DNA from: Eutypella sp. D-1
Lineage: Eukaryota; Ascomycota; Sordariomycetes; Xylariales; Diatrypaceae
DNA: 64,000 nt
Assembly (NCBI GenBank): GCA_023313575.1
Contig: JAJTTP010000008.1
Location: 310,001 to 374,000, forward strand
Direction: 5' to 3'
Under the pieces are notes generated by a model. It saw only the letters and a list, made by a program, of their open reading frames with translations, did no database searches and was not told where the DNA came from. The number at the start of each line of letters is the position of its first letter. Within the stretch, counting starts at the first letter, position 1. Both the position numbers and the translations under genes were made by a program. Shown here in pieces: positions 20,565-31,402 of this stretch.

Positions 20565-23441
20565 ATGTCCAGTCTTAGCGATGTGCCCCCCGAGATCCTC
20601 ATCGCCGTGGGGGAGCGGTTCCCGGCCCTCGGGGACTGGGCCGCCCTGGCGGCCGCCGACCGTCGGATGTACGCCATCGTGAACCCGATGCTGTACGAGC
20701 AGATGGCGCGGACGTACGGGAAGCGGGGGCTCTTCTGGGGCGCGTCCACGGGACAAGCTCAGACCGTGCGGAAGAGCCTTGAGGCCGGCGCCGACCCCTG
20801 CTGGCGCTGGCCCTCGAGCCTGAGGGCCACCACCGTGCGCACGGCGAGGACGAGGCGGAATACGAGGGAACCCGCTGCTGCGAGGATACCCAACGGGGTA
20901 CCAATAGATGGTCTCGTCGGAGACATAGACGTGCCGAGCGAAGACGAATCGGGCGACGATGGCGAGAGCGGTGAGGACGACGCTTACACAGAGTGGGGCC
21001 ACGCACCGTGGTCCGGGGTCCGGCCGGACGACTTAATAGCGGAGCACCCCAACACCAACTGGGATCTTTTCCTGCGCAGCTTCCCATACAGCTGGACGGC
21101 GCTCCACATCGCCGCGAGCCGTGGCCACGACGACGCCGTATCGGTGATCCTGGAATACGGGGACGGGGGGGAGGTAAACCACCCGACGGCGGCACCGCGA
21201 CCGGTGGAGATGGGCGCGCGTGGGGTGTGTCGGTGTCGGCCCCCGAGGGCGCTGCGGGGCAACGAGGGTCTGCTGCTGGGGGACGTGGACGTGGATTGGA
21301 AACCCCTGCACCACGCCATATGCCGCGGGCACATATCAACCGCGAAACTGCTCCTCTCCGGCGGAGCCCCCATCTACACCGACGGGCGGATAGAAGAAGG
21401 CGGTCGCGGTATCACGGCGCTGCACGCTGCGTGCCAGCACGGGTTGCTGCCCCTGGTCAAATTCATCGTGGAGAACGGGCACCAGACGAATCTGGACGAG
21501 CCGGACAGCGCGGGACAGACACCGCTGGTCTACGCGTTTCTGTACCGGCAGTGGGCGTGCTTCGAGTGGCTGCTCGAGCAGGGCGCCGACATCAACTACC
21601 CCACGCGGCGCCAGGGGGGAGCCGGCTCGATGCTGAACGACGCGTGCCAGAGCGCCGACGACTTCGAGCTCGCCTGCCGACTGCTCGACCTCGGCCTCGG
21701 CGTGGAATACGAGAGGACCCACAACGACGCGAACCCGTTTCCCTCCATCCTCCAGAAACCCTGGGACAAATACGTGCCCTGCAAAGGACCCGGCGCGCGG
21801 AAAGCCGAGGACGACAATCGCGCCCGGCGGACGTACGGCGCGAGACTCATGACGAAGCTGCTCGAGAAAGGCTGTCCCACCGACTGTGTCGACCCCGTGT
21901 CCGGCCTCACGCCGCTGGCGCTGGCTATACACCACAACATCATGCCGGCGGTGCGGATCCTGCTGGACGCGGGCGCCGACGTCAACGCGTGCGGCGCGCG
22001 GAACGTGACGGCGCTGCACGAGGCTTGCCGGTTCCACCGGGACCAGAACCCGGAGCTCGTGGCGCAGCTCCTCGAGCGCGGGGCCGCCGTCGACAAGGCG
22101 GACGAGCACGGCCAGACCCCGCTGTACCTGGCCTGCGAGGCGTGCGCGGTGGGGCCCAAGGTCGTGGAGATCGTGCAGCTCCTGGTCGACCGCGGCGCGG
22201 ACCCGCTGCGGCGCTGCCCGTATAAGGACACGGTGATGACGCCGCTGTTGTGGGCGTCGCAGCACGTGAAGCTGGCGTCGTTCGAGCTGCTGCTCTCGCG
22301 GTCGTCGGCAGTACCGACGGGCGGGCGCCGGGTCCCCGCAGCCGACATCTCCCGCGCTTTCAGCAACTCCGTGAACCGGATCGGCGAGACGTGCCTCCGG
22401 CTCCTGCTCGACCTCGACGACGAAAACGTCGTGGCGCGGACCCCGCAGTCCCTGTACCAGCTCACGTGCGGGCGGGCTTGCTCGCCCGGCGCCGTGCGCC
22501 TGCTTCTCGACCGCGGCGCCTCCTGCACGTACGTGACGACGCCTCACGGCGGGGGCGCCGGCGAGACGGCGATCATGAACGCGGTGGAGCGCAAGCTCGG
22601 GCTCGACATCGTCGAGCGCCTGCTCGACGGCGGCGCGGACCCGAACTTCGTCGACCCGCTCGCCCGCGTGCCGCTGCTGGCCGCGTACCGCGGCGAGCCC
22701 GACGGCTACGCCTACGGCCGCCTGCTGCTCCGCCGCGGCGCCGACGCCCACAAGCTGCTCCCGCCCGACCCCGTCCCGCTCACCCAGACCATGGTGTCGA
22801 CGCCGCTGACGCGCGCCATCCGCGACCACGGCAAGGGCAGCAGCAGCGGCGAGGCCGTCCGCGCCATGCTGGAGCACCAACCGTTTCGGGACCGACCGAC
22901 CGCGCCCTGGCGGCCCACGCTCGTAGCCGCCGTGGAGGCGGGTAATGGTCCCGCGCTGCGCGCCCTCATCGCCTCCGGCATCGACACCCGCTTCCTGCGT
23001 GCCGACCCGGACCGGCCGCTCCTGCACCTGCTCGGCAGCGTCCGCGAGTGGATGGATCGCGGCACCGGTAAGACGCGCGTCGAGGTCGTCGACGATTGGA
23101 TTGACGCCGTGCTCGTGCTCGTCGAGATGGGCGCGCGCTGGTCAGCCCGCGACAAGCGCGGCGAGTCCGCCGCCGCCAAGGCCGACCACCTCGTCTGGCG
23201 CCGGTCCCAGGAACCCCGCGTCGTCGGCATCTCCCATTGCATCGCCCAGAGGATCCGGTTGTCCGCCAGGGCCCACGCCCACGCCCACGCCCAGCCCGAC
23301 GTCAACGTGAACCCGGAGAGGGTCGGCAGCATCTACGGCTGCGACACCGTCGACGCCGTCGGGAAGCATCTATTGGAAGAAAGACAGGCGGCGGCACATC
23401 TCTGCATCATTGACGAATCTGGGCAGCCCGATCTTCTTTAA
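20565..23441 (+). CDS. F-box-like / ankyrin repeat protein, 958 aa
   Basis: An intronless frame from ATG (aaaaacgATG) to TAA. The N-terminus (3-45) has the F-box pattern DVPPEILIAVGERF...LAAADRRMYAIVNPMLYEQ. The rest is about twelve ankyrin repeats, for example WTALHIAASRGHDDAVSVIL, WKPLHHAICRGHISTAKLLL, ITALHAACQHGLLPLVKFIV, LTPLALAIHHNIMPAVRILL and VTALHEACRFHRDQ. Proteins of this layout are usually candidate SCF substrate receptors, but substrate and role are unknown. The gene is much richer in G/C than its flanks, with most third codon positions G or C, which creates very long antisense and alternate-frame shadow ORFs. A His/Ala run from a GCCCAC repeat lies near the C-terminus (about 23272-23295). 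Confidence 0.88.
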   Translation: MSSLSDVPPEILIAVGERFPALGDWAALAAADRRMYAIVNPMLYEQMARTYGKRGLFWGASTGQAQTVRKSLEAGADPCWRWPSSLRATTVRTARTRRNTREPAAARIPNGVPIDGLVGDIDVPSEDESGDDGESGEDDAYTEWGHAPWSGVRPDDLIAEHPNTNWDLFLRSFPYSWTALHIAASRGHDDAVSVILEYGDGGEVNHPTAAPRPVEMGARGVCRCRPPRALRGNEGLLLGDVDVDWKPLHHAICRGHISTAKLLLSGGAPIYTDGRIEEGGRGITALHAACQHGLLPLVKFIVENGHQTNLDEPDSAGQTPLVYAFLYRQWACFEWLLEQGADINYPTRRQGGAGSMLNDACQSADDFELACRLLDLGLGVEYERTHNDANPFPSILQKPWDKYVPCKGPGARKAEDDNRARRTYGARLMTKLLEKGCPTDCVDPVSGLTPLALAIHHNIMPAVRILLDAGADVNACGARNVTALHEACRFHRDQNPELVAQLLERGAAVDKADEHGQTPLYLACEACAVGPKVVEIVQLLVDRGADPLRRCPYKDTVMTPLLWASQHVKLASFELLLSRSSAVPTGGRRVPAADISRAFSNSVNRIGETCLRLLLDLDDENVVARTPQSLYQLTCGRACSPGAVRLLLDRGASCTYVTTPHGGGAGETAIMNAVERKLGLDIVERLLDGGADPNFVDPLARVPLLAAYRGEPDGYAYGRLLLRRGADAHKLLPPDPVPLTQTMVSTPLTRAIRDHGKGSSSGEAVRAMLEHQPFRDRPTAPWRPTLVAAVEAGNGPALRALIASGIDTRFLRADPDRPLLHLLGSVREWMDRGTGKTRVEVVDDWIDAVLVLVEMGARWSARDKRGESAAAKADHLVWRRSQEPRVVGISHCIAQRIRLSARAHAHAHAQPDVNVNPERVGSIYGCDTVDAVGKHLLEERQAAAHLCIIDESGQPDLL

Positions 23442-24790
23442 TCCACACGACTTAATTGCCGGCCATTATGCACGTAACATCGCGCCACCTCATTGCGCAT
23501 AACAGCGGAGTAGTCCTTCTCAGAGACCCGTCACGGATCTTTCTTCCACCACCCACACTCTTTTTAACGGTACGATATCTATAACAGCAGTGAAGCCATT
23601 TTGATGAATATGCCCGTCTCAGCACGTTTGGGCGGCCAAAACCCCTTTTAAGAGGTAGTCGGGGGGGACTGATTACCCTACAGGTTAAACCCCAACTTCC
23701 GTGGTTAAACCCCTATCATATTAATATATATACGAGCTCTTTCTCTTAGACATGACGTAAAAGAAAAGGCTGTTTAGTCAGCGGGGATGGCAATCGCCTC
23801 CAGGCGTTAGTAATTTTTCTCACCCCCCAAGGTAAGTTCAGTGATCGAGTGGCCATTGCCTGCCTTATCAAACTCCAATCGCGAAGGAGCCGAAAAATGG
23901 GCGATGGCAATAGTAACCTCGCCACAACCTCTGTAGTGAGTACTCTCTGAACAGCTTCAGAGCCGCTATATGGCCTGCGTTTAGGATGGTATGGGTTTCC
24001 CTGGCCGTAGGTTCATAGTACCCATGTAAACCCGGGTTATGTATCTCTCGGCTCATGCCGTGCCGGTCGCGCTTTAGCCTTCTGGTGTGGCGAAATGCAG
24101 CTGGAAATTTGGATCTTATGGCGAACAGGTTCAGATTTTACGAACTTTACATATAGACAAAGCGGTAGCTCTAGGCTCGCGAACTTGGAGTTGATATACA
24201 AGAGTTCTTAATAGGAAAAACAAATAAGTAAGCAGCAGTATATAATCATAACCTTGCCGTATATCCTTGATTGTTTACCTGATTATTCGAACTCCAAGGT
24301 AAACAAAAAGTATTGCCATAATACAGCAGGCAGGCAGTAGAATCAGTGGTATTAGATTTGAGATCCGTCCGGTTTCTTACCAACACCTATAGTCGGATTG
24401 GAGGTGGCCACCTAAGTAAGAGTACATACAACTGCGGTATGGATTGGATGAGCTTTCGATATGCCCACCTAACATTGACATAATGCTTAATTTACGTCAC
24501 GCGATCATTAACACGACAAACTAAAGGTCGGGTGAGTTTCAGAATTTGATAAATCCGTTGTCAGTATCCCAACTCGTTTCTCTATTGATGAAAAGAGTCG
24601 GGTTATCTAGAATTCTATCACCTTTTAGGCGGTTAAAGTCATACCTAGTACTTAGGTACATACCCGTAGACATCTTATTCGCATAACCAGTCCAACGTAG
24701 TATCCAGGTACACGCCTTTTCCATCCGTCAAGTCCACCATTCTAGACATCGGGCATAGGCCATTGTGAAAGACCGTCTTCTATGATCGCA
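23442..24790. other. gene-poor interval
   Basis: No supportable gene. The sequence is of mixed composition with a C run near 23823 and a few AGGTA words near 24640-24660. Confidence 0.4.
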
Positions 24791-25203
24791 TTAAGCCCCG
24801 AGTGCCCAGGCCAAGAGTGCTACCACCACGGCGATGACGACTGTGCAGACTATGCTGGTATGCAAGAGTTCGGCGCTTCTTTGCATTTCATTGCTGTGGT
24901 CCATTCTCCGTTGTTCATTCACTTTGACGAGGTGCTGAAGCATGGCGTTATGACTTTGGATCTGGCGGTCTACTTTGCGGTCTACTTCGCGGTCTACTTC
25001 GCGGTCTACTTCGCGGTTGAACGCATCCAACTCATCCTATGAGTTATCAACAGCCTAATCCGTTAGCAAGTCAACGCAAGATATCCTGGACTCGGTCAAT
25101 CTACCATGTTGGTGCCCGGAATGTCATTCGTGTCGGAATGCCGACTGCCCATTGGGATGTCGTCACGTTTGATTATTTGATTTTTGCGTGCATTCTTCCG
25201 TGC
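24791..25203 (-). CDS. possible 3' exons of a coiled-coil, tail-anchored protein gene
   Basis: Two in-phase segments are proposed. The last exon (25036-24791, 81 residues) follows a good acceptor (CTCATAG) with a TGCTAAC branch point. It encodes Asp/Glu then repeated REVD units, a charged helical stretch (HNAMLQHLVKVNEQRR), then a hydrophobic segment (about 20 residues, IVCTVVIAVVVALLAWAL) directly before the stop, as in tail-anchored proteins. An upstream exon (25203-25105, 33 codons) ends at donor GTAGAT and reads KRDDIPMGSRHSDTND in the same phase; the intron between them would be 68 bp. I could not trace convincing exons further upstream, so this may be a remnant or an unresolved multi-exon gene. 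The function is not recognisable. Confidence 0.35.
24966..25013. repeat. four 12-bp tandem units in a possible coding exon
   Basis: CGGTCTACTTCG occurs in four head-to-tail copies (the first with one T-for-C change). On the minus strand each unit encodes one four-residue REVD/RKVD step, so the repeat preserves the reading frame. Confidence 0.85.
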
Positions 25204-27929
25204 CTAACAAGTCCAGTCAGTAAGGAAACCCTACCGAGTAAGTCACACCCAAACATCCAAGGTAGATATCTCTCCAAGCCCATGTCCTCAGCATAGAGCA
25301 CCTCGACTTTGAGCCCGAACCCCCGCCGAAACGGTTCTGTGAGCGCAATTAAATCAACAACACATCGACTCATAAGAGGGTTCGGAAGTCTGGTTCAGAT
25401 GGTTCGACGAAGCAACACTATTTTCATAGTGAACTGGAGGGGAACCCCCCATGCACAGCGACCACCGTCCGAAGAGCGGTACGGTCCGTCTAGCTCCTCG
25501 CCGACACGGACTGATATACAACGCCATTAAGCCGACAGAACAATACAGAAGTAGATACAAAAAAAGTACAACCTGACACCTGCTCACCAATCCGCGACAC
25601 ACGCACAGACGGCCGGCTGTGAAACACCAACGTTCCCCACGGAGGGCCCTGGAGCAACACCCCCATGGATTTGAACTGGCATTTCATATGCTTTGGACAA
25701 CTTCCTCAGTGAGCGACCCGGCATGAAGCGAGGACATTGGCCTGTACTTGGACACCATCGGAGGTCGAAGTCCGCACCGATAGTGGGAGAGGCTCGTGGA
25801 AACCCTCTTTTCTCGTTACGACTTCCCCCCCGCTGGACCTTTCCAGGTCTTTCTTAGGCCCCCCGAGTGTAGCGAGGAGAGAATCCGTGGAAGACAGGAA
25901 GCTGGGGCTGGAACACAACAATGCGGACTTACTTTATATTTAGTTTGACTTCCCCGACCGCGGCTCATGGTGTCAGAATTGAGGGTCGTGAGGCTAAAAG
26001 CCACTACCTAGGGCAGTGTCGTAAGTACGCCACGATTCGGTTGTACAGAAACAATTATTCCACTGTTTCAAGGATAGGTTGACTGACAGCGGCAAAATCT
26101 GGTGATACACCAAGCAAGCAAACATATACTTGAACCTTCTGAGTGAATGATGGTGTAATGTATGAGGGGAGATTTGGTGGGTAGTTACGTGAACGAGGAA
26201 AGAAGGCGAGAGATAAGTAGAAGATAGATGGAGGGGAAAGAGACGAGGGAACGTACATACAGGAGCTAGGCAGCAGGTACAAATGTAGATTTCCATACAA
26301 ACATTGGTGAAGGGTGGCCAGCAGACATAGAGAGACAGGTAGATGGAAGATAGAGAGAGGTAGGCGAATGGAAGTTATGGGGTCAAGAGGACATAAATCA
26401 GGCAATACACGAATAGCACGAAGACGTGTGGAAGACAGGAAAATGGAAGGGTTCTTGAAGGTGGGAGGTGATGGTTTCTGGTTGTAGGTAACATGGAAGT
26501 AAACGCGAGTGGGAATAGTCAGAGTTGATGGAAGATGGAGGATAGATGATGGATGATGAATGATGATAATAGAAGATATACTTACCAGGACGATGGAAGG
26601 ATTATGTTGTGGTAGCCTGTGTTGAAGACCAAACCCTCTGGTGAGGGTGGTGGACGATGGGTGATGGGTGGTTCTGGGTTGGTGGTGTGTGAAGTTGGAA
26701 GAAAGGAAAGATTTTCAGATGAAGAAGGGAAGCATGTTTTTGTAGTAAATTTTAATCCGTTCGGACGCTGGCTGATTGTGCGATTTCTATGCTGAGTACG
26801 CAGGTACGTGTAGTACAGTATAGCTGCACTCTCCCCTATTCCTGATATGGACCAATCAGAAATCGGGATCATTGAATGTAGTCCATGATTTCTACCCCCC
26901 CTCAAGCTTCGGCCAATCACAACGCAGGATCAGTACTGCTACAGCTTCATTCCTGCTTTCTTTGAGCAGATTAAATCGTACTTGCCTAAGGAATAACTTG
27001 ACGGGCCAATCATCTATGAGGATCAGTGTCACTTTGATCTTGCCTGATCTTGATCTCCACAAACCGACCAACCAGAGATCGGGATCAGAAGGTTGGAGCC
27101 GTGTGATCTTGATCCTCTCTGATCTTGATCTTGCCTGATCCATCATCCTACTACTTCACGATAAGATATCAACATACATACGAGAGAAGAGAACCGTAAG
27201 GCCACAAACCGACCAACCAGAGATCAGGATCAGAAGGTCAGGGCCGTGATCTATCCCAGCAGTACTTGTTGGGATACTGTTTACAGGCACACGTACAGGG
27301 TGAGAGTACAGAATCAGCCTACCTAGTCAGGGAGTTATGGAAAACCTACCTACCTAGGTATGTGCGTACCTATGTAGGAAGCTACCTACCTAAGGTATAC
27401 ATCAGGCGAACCAGCCCTCCTTCGTCATGGCTGATTCCAGATTTGTAGCTTTGGGATACTAATCTGGAGTACTCACCAACCTGAGCGCCTATGGAGCTAT
27501 ACGTACTTACGTACCTTCGCCAAAAATGGAGAAGGAAAAAGAAACATACCTACGGTAGCTTAACTAGGTACCTAGGTACAGGATCATAGAATCATGCCCC
27601 CCCCCCCTTCTCTCTACCTCGGAATATCGAGGTACATAGGTATATGCTTATGTAAGTATACTGTGTTTAAGATAGCTTCCTGTCCTCTTCGGGAATACCT
27701 ACTTAGGTAGGCATAGAATACAGTAAGTTAGGTATGAAGAACGTGTAGAACAGATCATAACTTCGTTAAGTATGGCGGCATTGTCACGTATGATACGTAA
27801 CTGTAGAACAGACAGCCTTCCCTTAGCAACATTCCGCCCATGGAAACAACCGAAAGTATCCAAGATGACAGCCAGTGCCTTCCCGACATAGGTGGTGATA
27901 TACCGCATGTCCCAGCATTTCACTCTCCC
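25204..27929. other. gene-poor interval
   Basis: It may include unrecognised upstream exons of the gene ending at 24791 up to about 25970, where a minus-strand ATG (MSRGRGSQTKYK) precedes a GTAAGT donor. Beyond that there is a purine-rich stretch (about 26190-26580), the CCAAT/GGATCA repeat array (26849-27252), dense AGGTA words (27340-27395 and 27555-27580) and an 11-nt C run (27597-27607). No complete gene could be built. Confidence 0.4.
26849..27252 (+). repeat. degenerate array of CCAAT...GGATCA motifs with a 50-bp direct repeat
   Basis: Five copies of a ~25-bp motif (GACCAATCAGA, variable, GGGATCAnnA) start near 26849, 26911, 27003, 27066 and 27211. The last two lie within a ~50-bp direct repeat (27057-27109 and 27202-27252) that shares CCACAAACCGACCAACCAGA and GGATCAGAAGG. 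Between copies the sequence is rich in GATCTTG and CTGATC words. It is either a decayed repeat family or a cluster of binding sites. Confidence 0.6.
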
Positions 27930-28903
27930 TCATCGCCGACGGGACCTCTCTGAGTGGCTCTGTGATGGCATCCCGTACCCCTGAACGTTGTCCGTCGGAG
28001 CGCCGTAGGTATGGTGATGGTGTCTACCACTCCTAGCGTGCGGGACCGAGCTGGGACCAGGAGGCGTCACCGCCTGCGTGTTGGTTGAGTAAGGGATCTG
28101 GGCTGGGTTGTTGATTAATTGGTCGTGGTGATGGTAGCCGTAGCCCCCACTTTCGCCGGTGTTCCCGTAGTCCCCGCTACTGGACTGTGACCAGTCATGC
28201 GATTGTTGCGGGTGGTAGCCCAAGTACTGGGGATACGTGGCGGCAGCGGTGGGAGTGGCATTTTTGGTGGTAGCGTCGGTTGTGCTGACGGGCCAGTCCC
28301 ATGGTGACTGGGGCTGGTATCCCGGGGGTTGGAGCGACGCTGACGTCGAAGACGGTGATGATAGTACAGCCCTCCCCTGTTCATCGTAGCTGCGTAAATA
28401 ATAGTCAGTGTTTGTGTTTCTTCCCCCGCGACTACACATGGTTGATAAAGAGAATAGTTTTACCCCTGCGAAGACGAGGATTGTCTATGAGTCTGGGTGT
28501 ATTGGTTGATCGAGCTATCATACGGGTTATTAGGGCCGGTGGCGGCGTTATGCTGAGCCAACCCGGCCCCGACATCGTGACTCTCCGGAAATAAGTTCGT
28601 CTCTGTCTCGTTCCGGTACTGGCTTACGGCGTCAGTGGATGGCGGGTCTAGTCCCACTGTAGCCGGTCCCGCGCCGGCGTGGTCTGAGTATTCCCCGCTG
28701 TCGCTGCCGCCGCTGTTGACGGAACCGTGACGCTTTCTACGATTGTACTTCCGAAGACCCCAGCGATCGAGGCGCCCGCGGTAGGCGCGGATAGAAGCGT
28801 GGAAGTTGTGCTGGTCGATCATCATCTGGCGGACAGTGGCGAGACTGTGCTGGCTATAGAGGCTACAGATGACGTTCCGATACTTTTCCCATTCTTTCGT
28901 CAT
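27930..28903 (-). CDS. Clr5-domain protein, 299 aa
   Basis: Two exons, 28903-28464 and 28389-27930, with a 74-bp intron (donor GTAAAA, acceptor TACGCAG). The first ~56 residues match the fungal Clr5 domain pattern: W-E-K at the start (TKEWEKYRNVICSLY), a helix with TVRQMM, HNFHASIRAYRGRLDRWGLRKY, then a basic RRKRH tail. In fission yeast the namesake Clr5 contributes to gene silencing; in filamentous fungi the domain occurs at the N-terminus of many uncharacterised proteins and probably binds DNA or protein. The rest is disordered, rich in Ser, Gln, Gly, His and Tyr, with a HHHH run and a Ser/Arg-rich end. It stands alone in a gene-poor region. Confidence 0.8.
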
Positions 28904-29474
28904 GATGGAAAGGCGAGGGTGGTGTGGGGCGTTGAAGGCGGTAGAAGGAGTAGGTAATCAAAAAGGGCAGAAATATCTTCCGAGGGATCACACGCGAGTG
29001 CTACAACGATGAAGTGTCACGACGATGACTAGTATAACGGCTGTCGACTAAGCGTATAATGGCCGACCCAGGGGAATGTCGAGCGTGAGAAAATGCACCC
29101 AAGATGCAGTGTTCACTGACAGGTCTGAAAAGGCAAGAATATAAGGAAACATTCACACAGCAGACGGTGACAATACCAGCGCATTATTAAATCATATGGC
29201 TACGTACAATACTAGTTCCGTGCGGGGGTGATGGCCTTCTACCTGTGGAAAGAGCCAGCGGGAGAGGACCCCAGGTTGGGCCCCCCTCCCCTTTGTCAAC
29301 CCCTGTGCGGCTCTTACACCAGGAAGTAGGCTGGGGTATTATTATCCACATGTCCGCCCCCTGTCGACAGAAACCGTAATTTGGCACAGCGCGGTATTTC
29401 ACGTTCCAGGGAAGTGCTCTATTCTTCTCCCTGTTACATATAAGCAAGGCAACGCATAGGGAAAGTGGCTGGAA

Positions 29475-29499
29475 AGGCGCCCTCGCCCTAGGGGCGCCT
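29475..29499. other. perfect inverted repeat (hairpin)
   Basis: 8-bp arms AGGCGCCC and GGGCGCCT flank a 9-nt loop. There is no T tract or neighbouring gene to suggest a role. Confidence 0.5.
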
Positions 29500-30257
29500 C
29501 CGGCACTGAATAGAGTATAGTTTACACTACGTCAACACATAGCACACCGGTCTCAGCTCGCGCGGCTTCTTTCTGGAAACCTTTCCCCTTCTCGAACACC
29601 ACGGGGTAGGATAGAGTACTTACTCTACAAGAAGGGGGCCGCTCCGCTGTTGGTAAGCTTGACTTCCCACCATCAGCACCTGAGGGCGATCGCTCCATAC
29701 ATAGTAGCTGAGGAAAGATAGATGAATAAGCACGGAGGCTCGGGCCACCTACCTCTTGGCCTCTAAGTCAAAATTCTGAGAGAATGGAGGCTAGAACCAA
29801 GGATGGCGATCCTGCGGGACCGGGAGCTGCCCGTCCCTTCGAACACCTACATCGGGGTTCGTGGATCTATTTATGCAAGGCTGAGATAGTCCCCGCCACC
29901 TGTCGCCTACCGGTGACCCAAGCGCTTGGGTTGACCTTACCTAGCCATGTTGCCAATGAAGGTAAAATAATGGAATTTTGCTGAAGAATGTCCCAACTTG
30001 GACGAACTAGGGGTTAGGCTCCATCGTGGCTCCTGGAGGCGTGCGCTTAGCGTGCGCCTTGTAGTTTAGAACGGAAGGAGAACGTGGGGTCACCTTCCCC
30101 CCTCCCGCCCCTTGATTCTGAGGCTGAATCTGTCATCCACGATTCGATATCTCCGGGCACGGACATGCCTCAGATACCCAATGAGGGGTGGTCGGAGGCG
30201 CTACCGTGCCTAGCACTCAATAATACATAAATCCAGGACGCCAGTTCGCATACCCGA

Positions 30258-30320
30258 AGTAGGAGGCAGGGTCTGGACCCCTGGTCTCGCAACTATTCGC
30301 TCTACACCAAGTGAGCGTCC
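30258..30320 (-). repeat. tRNA-derived relic (SINE-like)
   Basis: On the minus strand, GCTCACTTGGTGTAGAGC resembles a tRNA D arm / box A (GCTC/GAGC stem), followed after only about 15 nt by CAGGG-GTCCAGA-CCCTG, a T-arm-like stem with a box-B-like loop. No anticodon arm can be folded between them, so this is not a functional tRNA; a degenerate SINE head or tRNA pseudogene is the likeliest reading. Confidence 0.35.
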
Positions 30321-31315
30321 ATCCACCTTCCATCTGTGTAGATAGTAGAGCTGGTTTCCAGAACAACAGCCATGCCAGGCCGCTCATCTAATTATCTACA
30401 TACGAGCCCGACAGCTATATGTCCTCGTTCTATTGGGTGACCCTAGAACCATCACTTTTTGTCTCGAGACCAACGTGGCGTTGCATCCCGAGGAGTGTGC
30501 TGGTAAGGGGATAAGGGACAAGGAGCAAGTAGAGGTGGGCAGCGGGAGTCCACGCTCGCTAATAGGCCCATCAGACGACATGCGGTGGGGGAAGTGGGGA
30601 GGGGGGTTCGTTAGCCGATGAACTCATGACAGGTTTGGTGCCCCCGTGATTCGCTCCGGTTACATGATCACAACATTCGTGATGCGGCTCTGCTGTTCAT
30701 ATCAGATGATTCCAATCAAGCTGTTGCTTGGTTCTGTCTCAATTTTCACCGGGAGAGAGCTTTGAATCCGGGCGTGAATAAATGAGGTCGGTTAGTCTAT
30801 CCTCTTAGCTATCGGGCCATCTCATCAGATGGACCCGAAGTGGTAGACAGATATGAGGTAATAGTTTACTAGCCCCTACTGACCCTACAATAATAAAGGG
30901 AAAAGAAGAAGAAAAGGCAGCGGGTAACATATGGCGAATCATGCGTGCCAGGATATATTCGAACTTACTTGCTTTTATGTGCCACACCCATGCATTTTTC
31001 GACCACGGTAGCCGCCGGGATGATCATTGTTGCGTTCCATGTCCATACCTTCCACGTAGCTGGGTGGCCGTATGCGTGTCCCATCTGTCTGACGCGCTGC
31101 TCGCAGGGGTTGGTAGCGTCACAATGCCAGAAAGAGGTCGCATGGCTGGGCATCGCTGCAGATCTTGACGTGCGTCGGGCGCAAAAAAACAAAACGAAAG
31201 AAGAAGAAAAAGCAATTTTGGCATTGGCGTGTGGTAATTGTCCCGAGCGTTTCGTTTCCAGCCCATCCCACACCCCCCCCCCTTGACCCCCCCGTAACGC
31301 GTCAGCGGGAGTACT

Positions 31316-31402
31316 AAAGGAAAAAAAGAAAGCGAGGAAGAAAGCAAAAAGGGGAAAAGAGAATAAAATAGAAAAAAGAAAAAAAGGGAAAACAAAACCC
31401 CG
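31316..31402 (+). repeat. purine-rich (A/G) low-complexity tract
   Basis: Almost uninterrupted A and G for roughly 85 nt, ending in A-rich sequence. It generates spurious Phe/Leu-rich frames on the other strand. Confidence 0.7.

Noticed and set aside
20993..22225. 410-codon same-strand frame inside the ankyrin gene
   Set aside because: Alternate-frame shadow, rich in Arg, Pro and Gly with no domain pattern.
21336..23027. 563-codon open frame antisense to the ankyrin gene
   Set aside because: It is a shadow of the GC-rich third positions of the sense gene; its product is a low-complexity Arg/Val/Ala/His mix without family resemblance, whereas the sense frame has clear ankyrin repeats.
25667..25720. 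tRNA-like box B (AGTTCAAATCC) on the minus strand
   Set aside because: The supposed box A is weak and no cloverleaf can be folded; too little to list as a feature.
26055..26405. Ser/Leu/Pro-rich minus-strand frames near 26 kb
   Set aside because: They arise from a purine-rich (GA/GGA) stretch on the plus strand.
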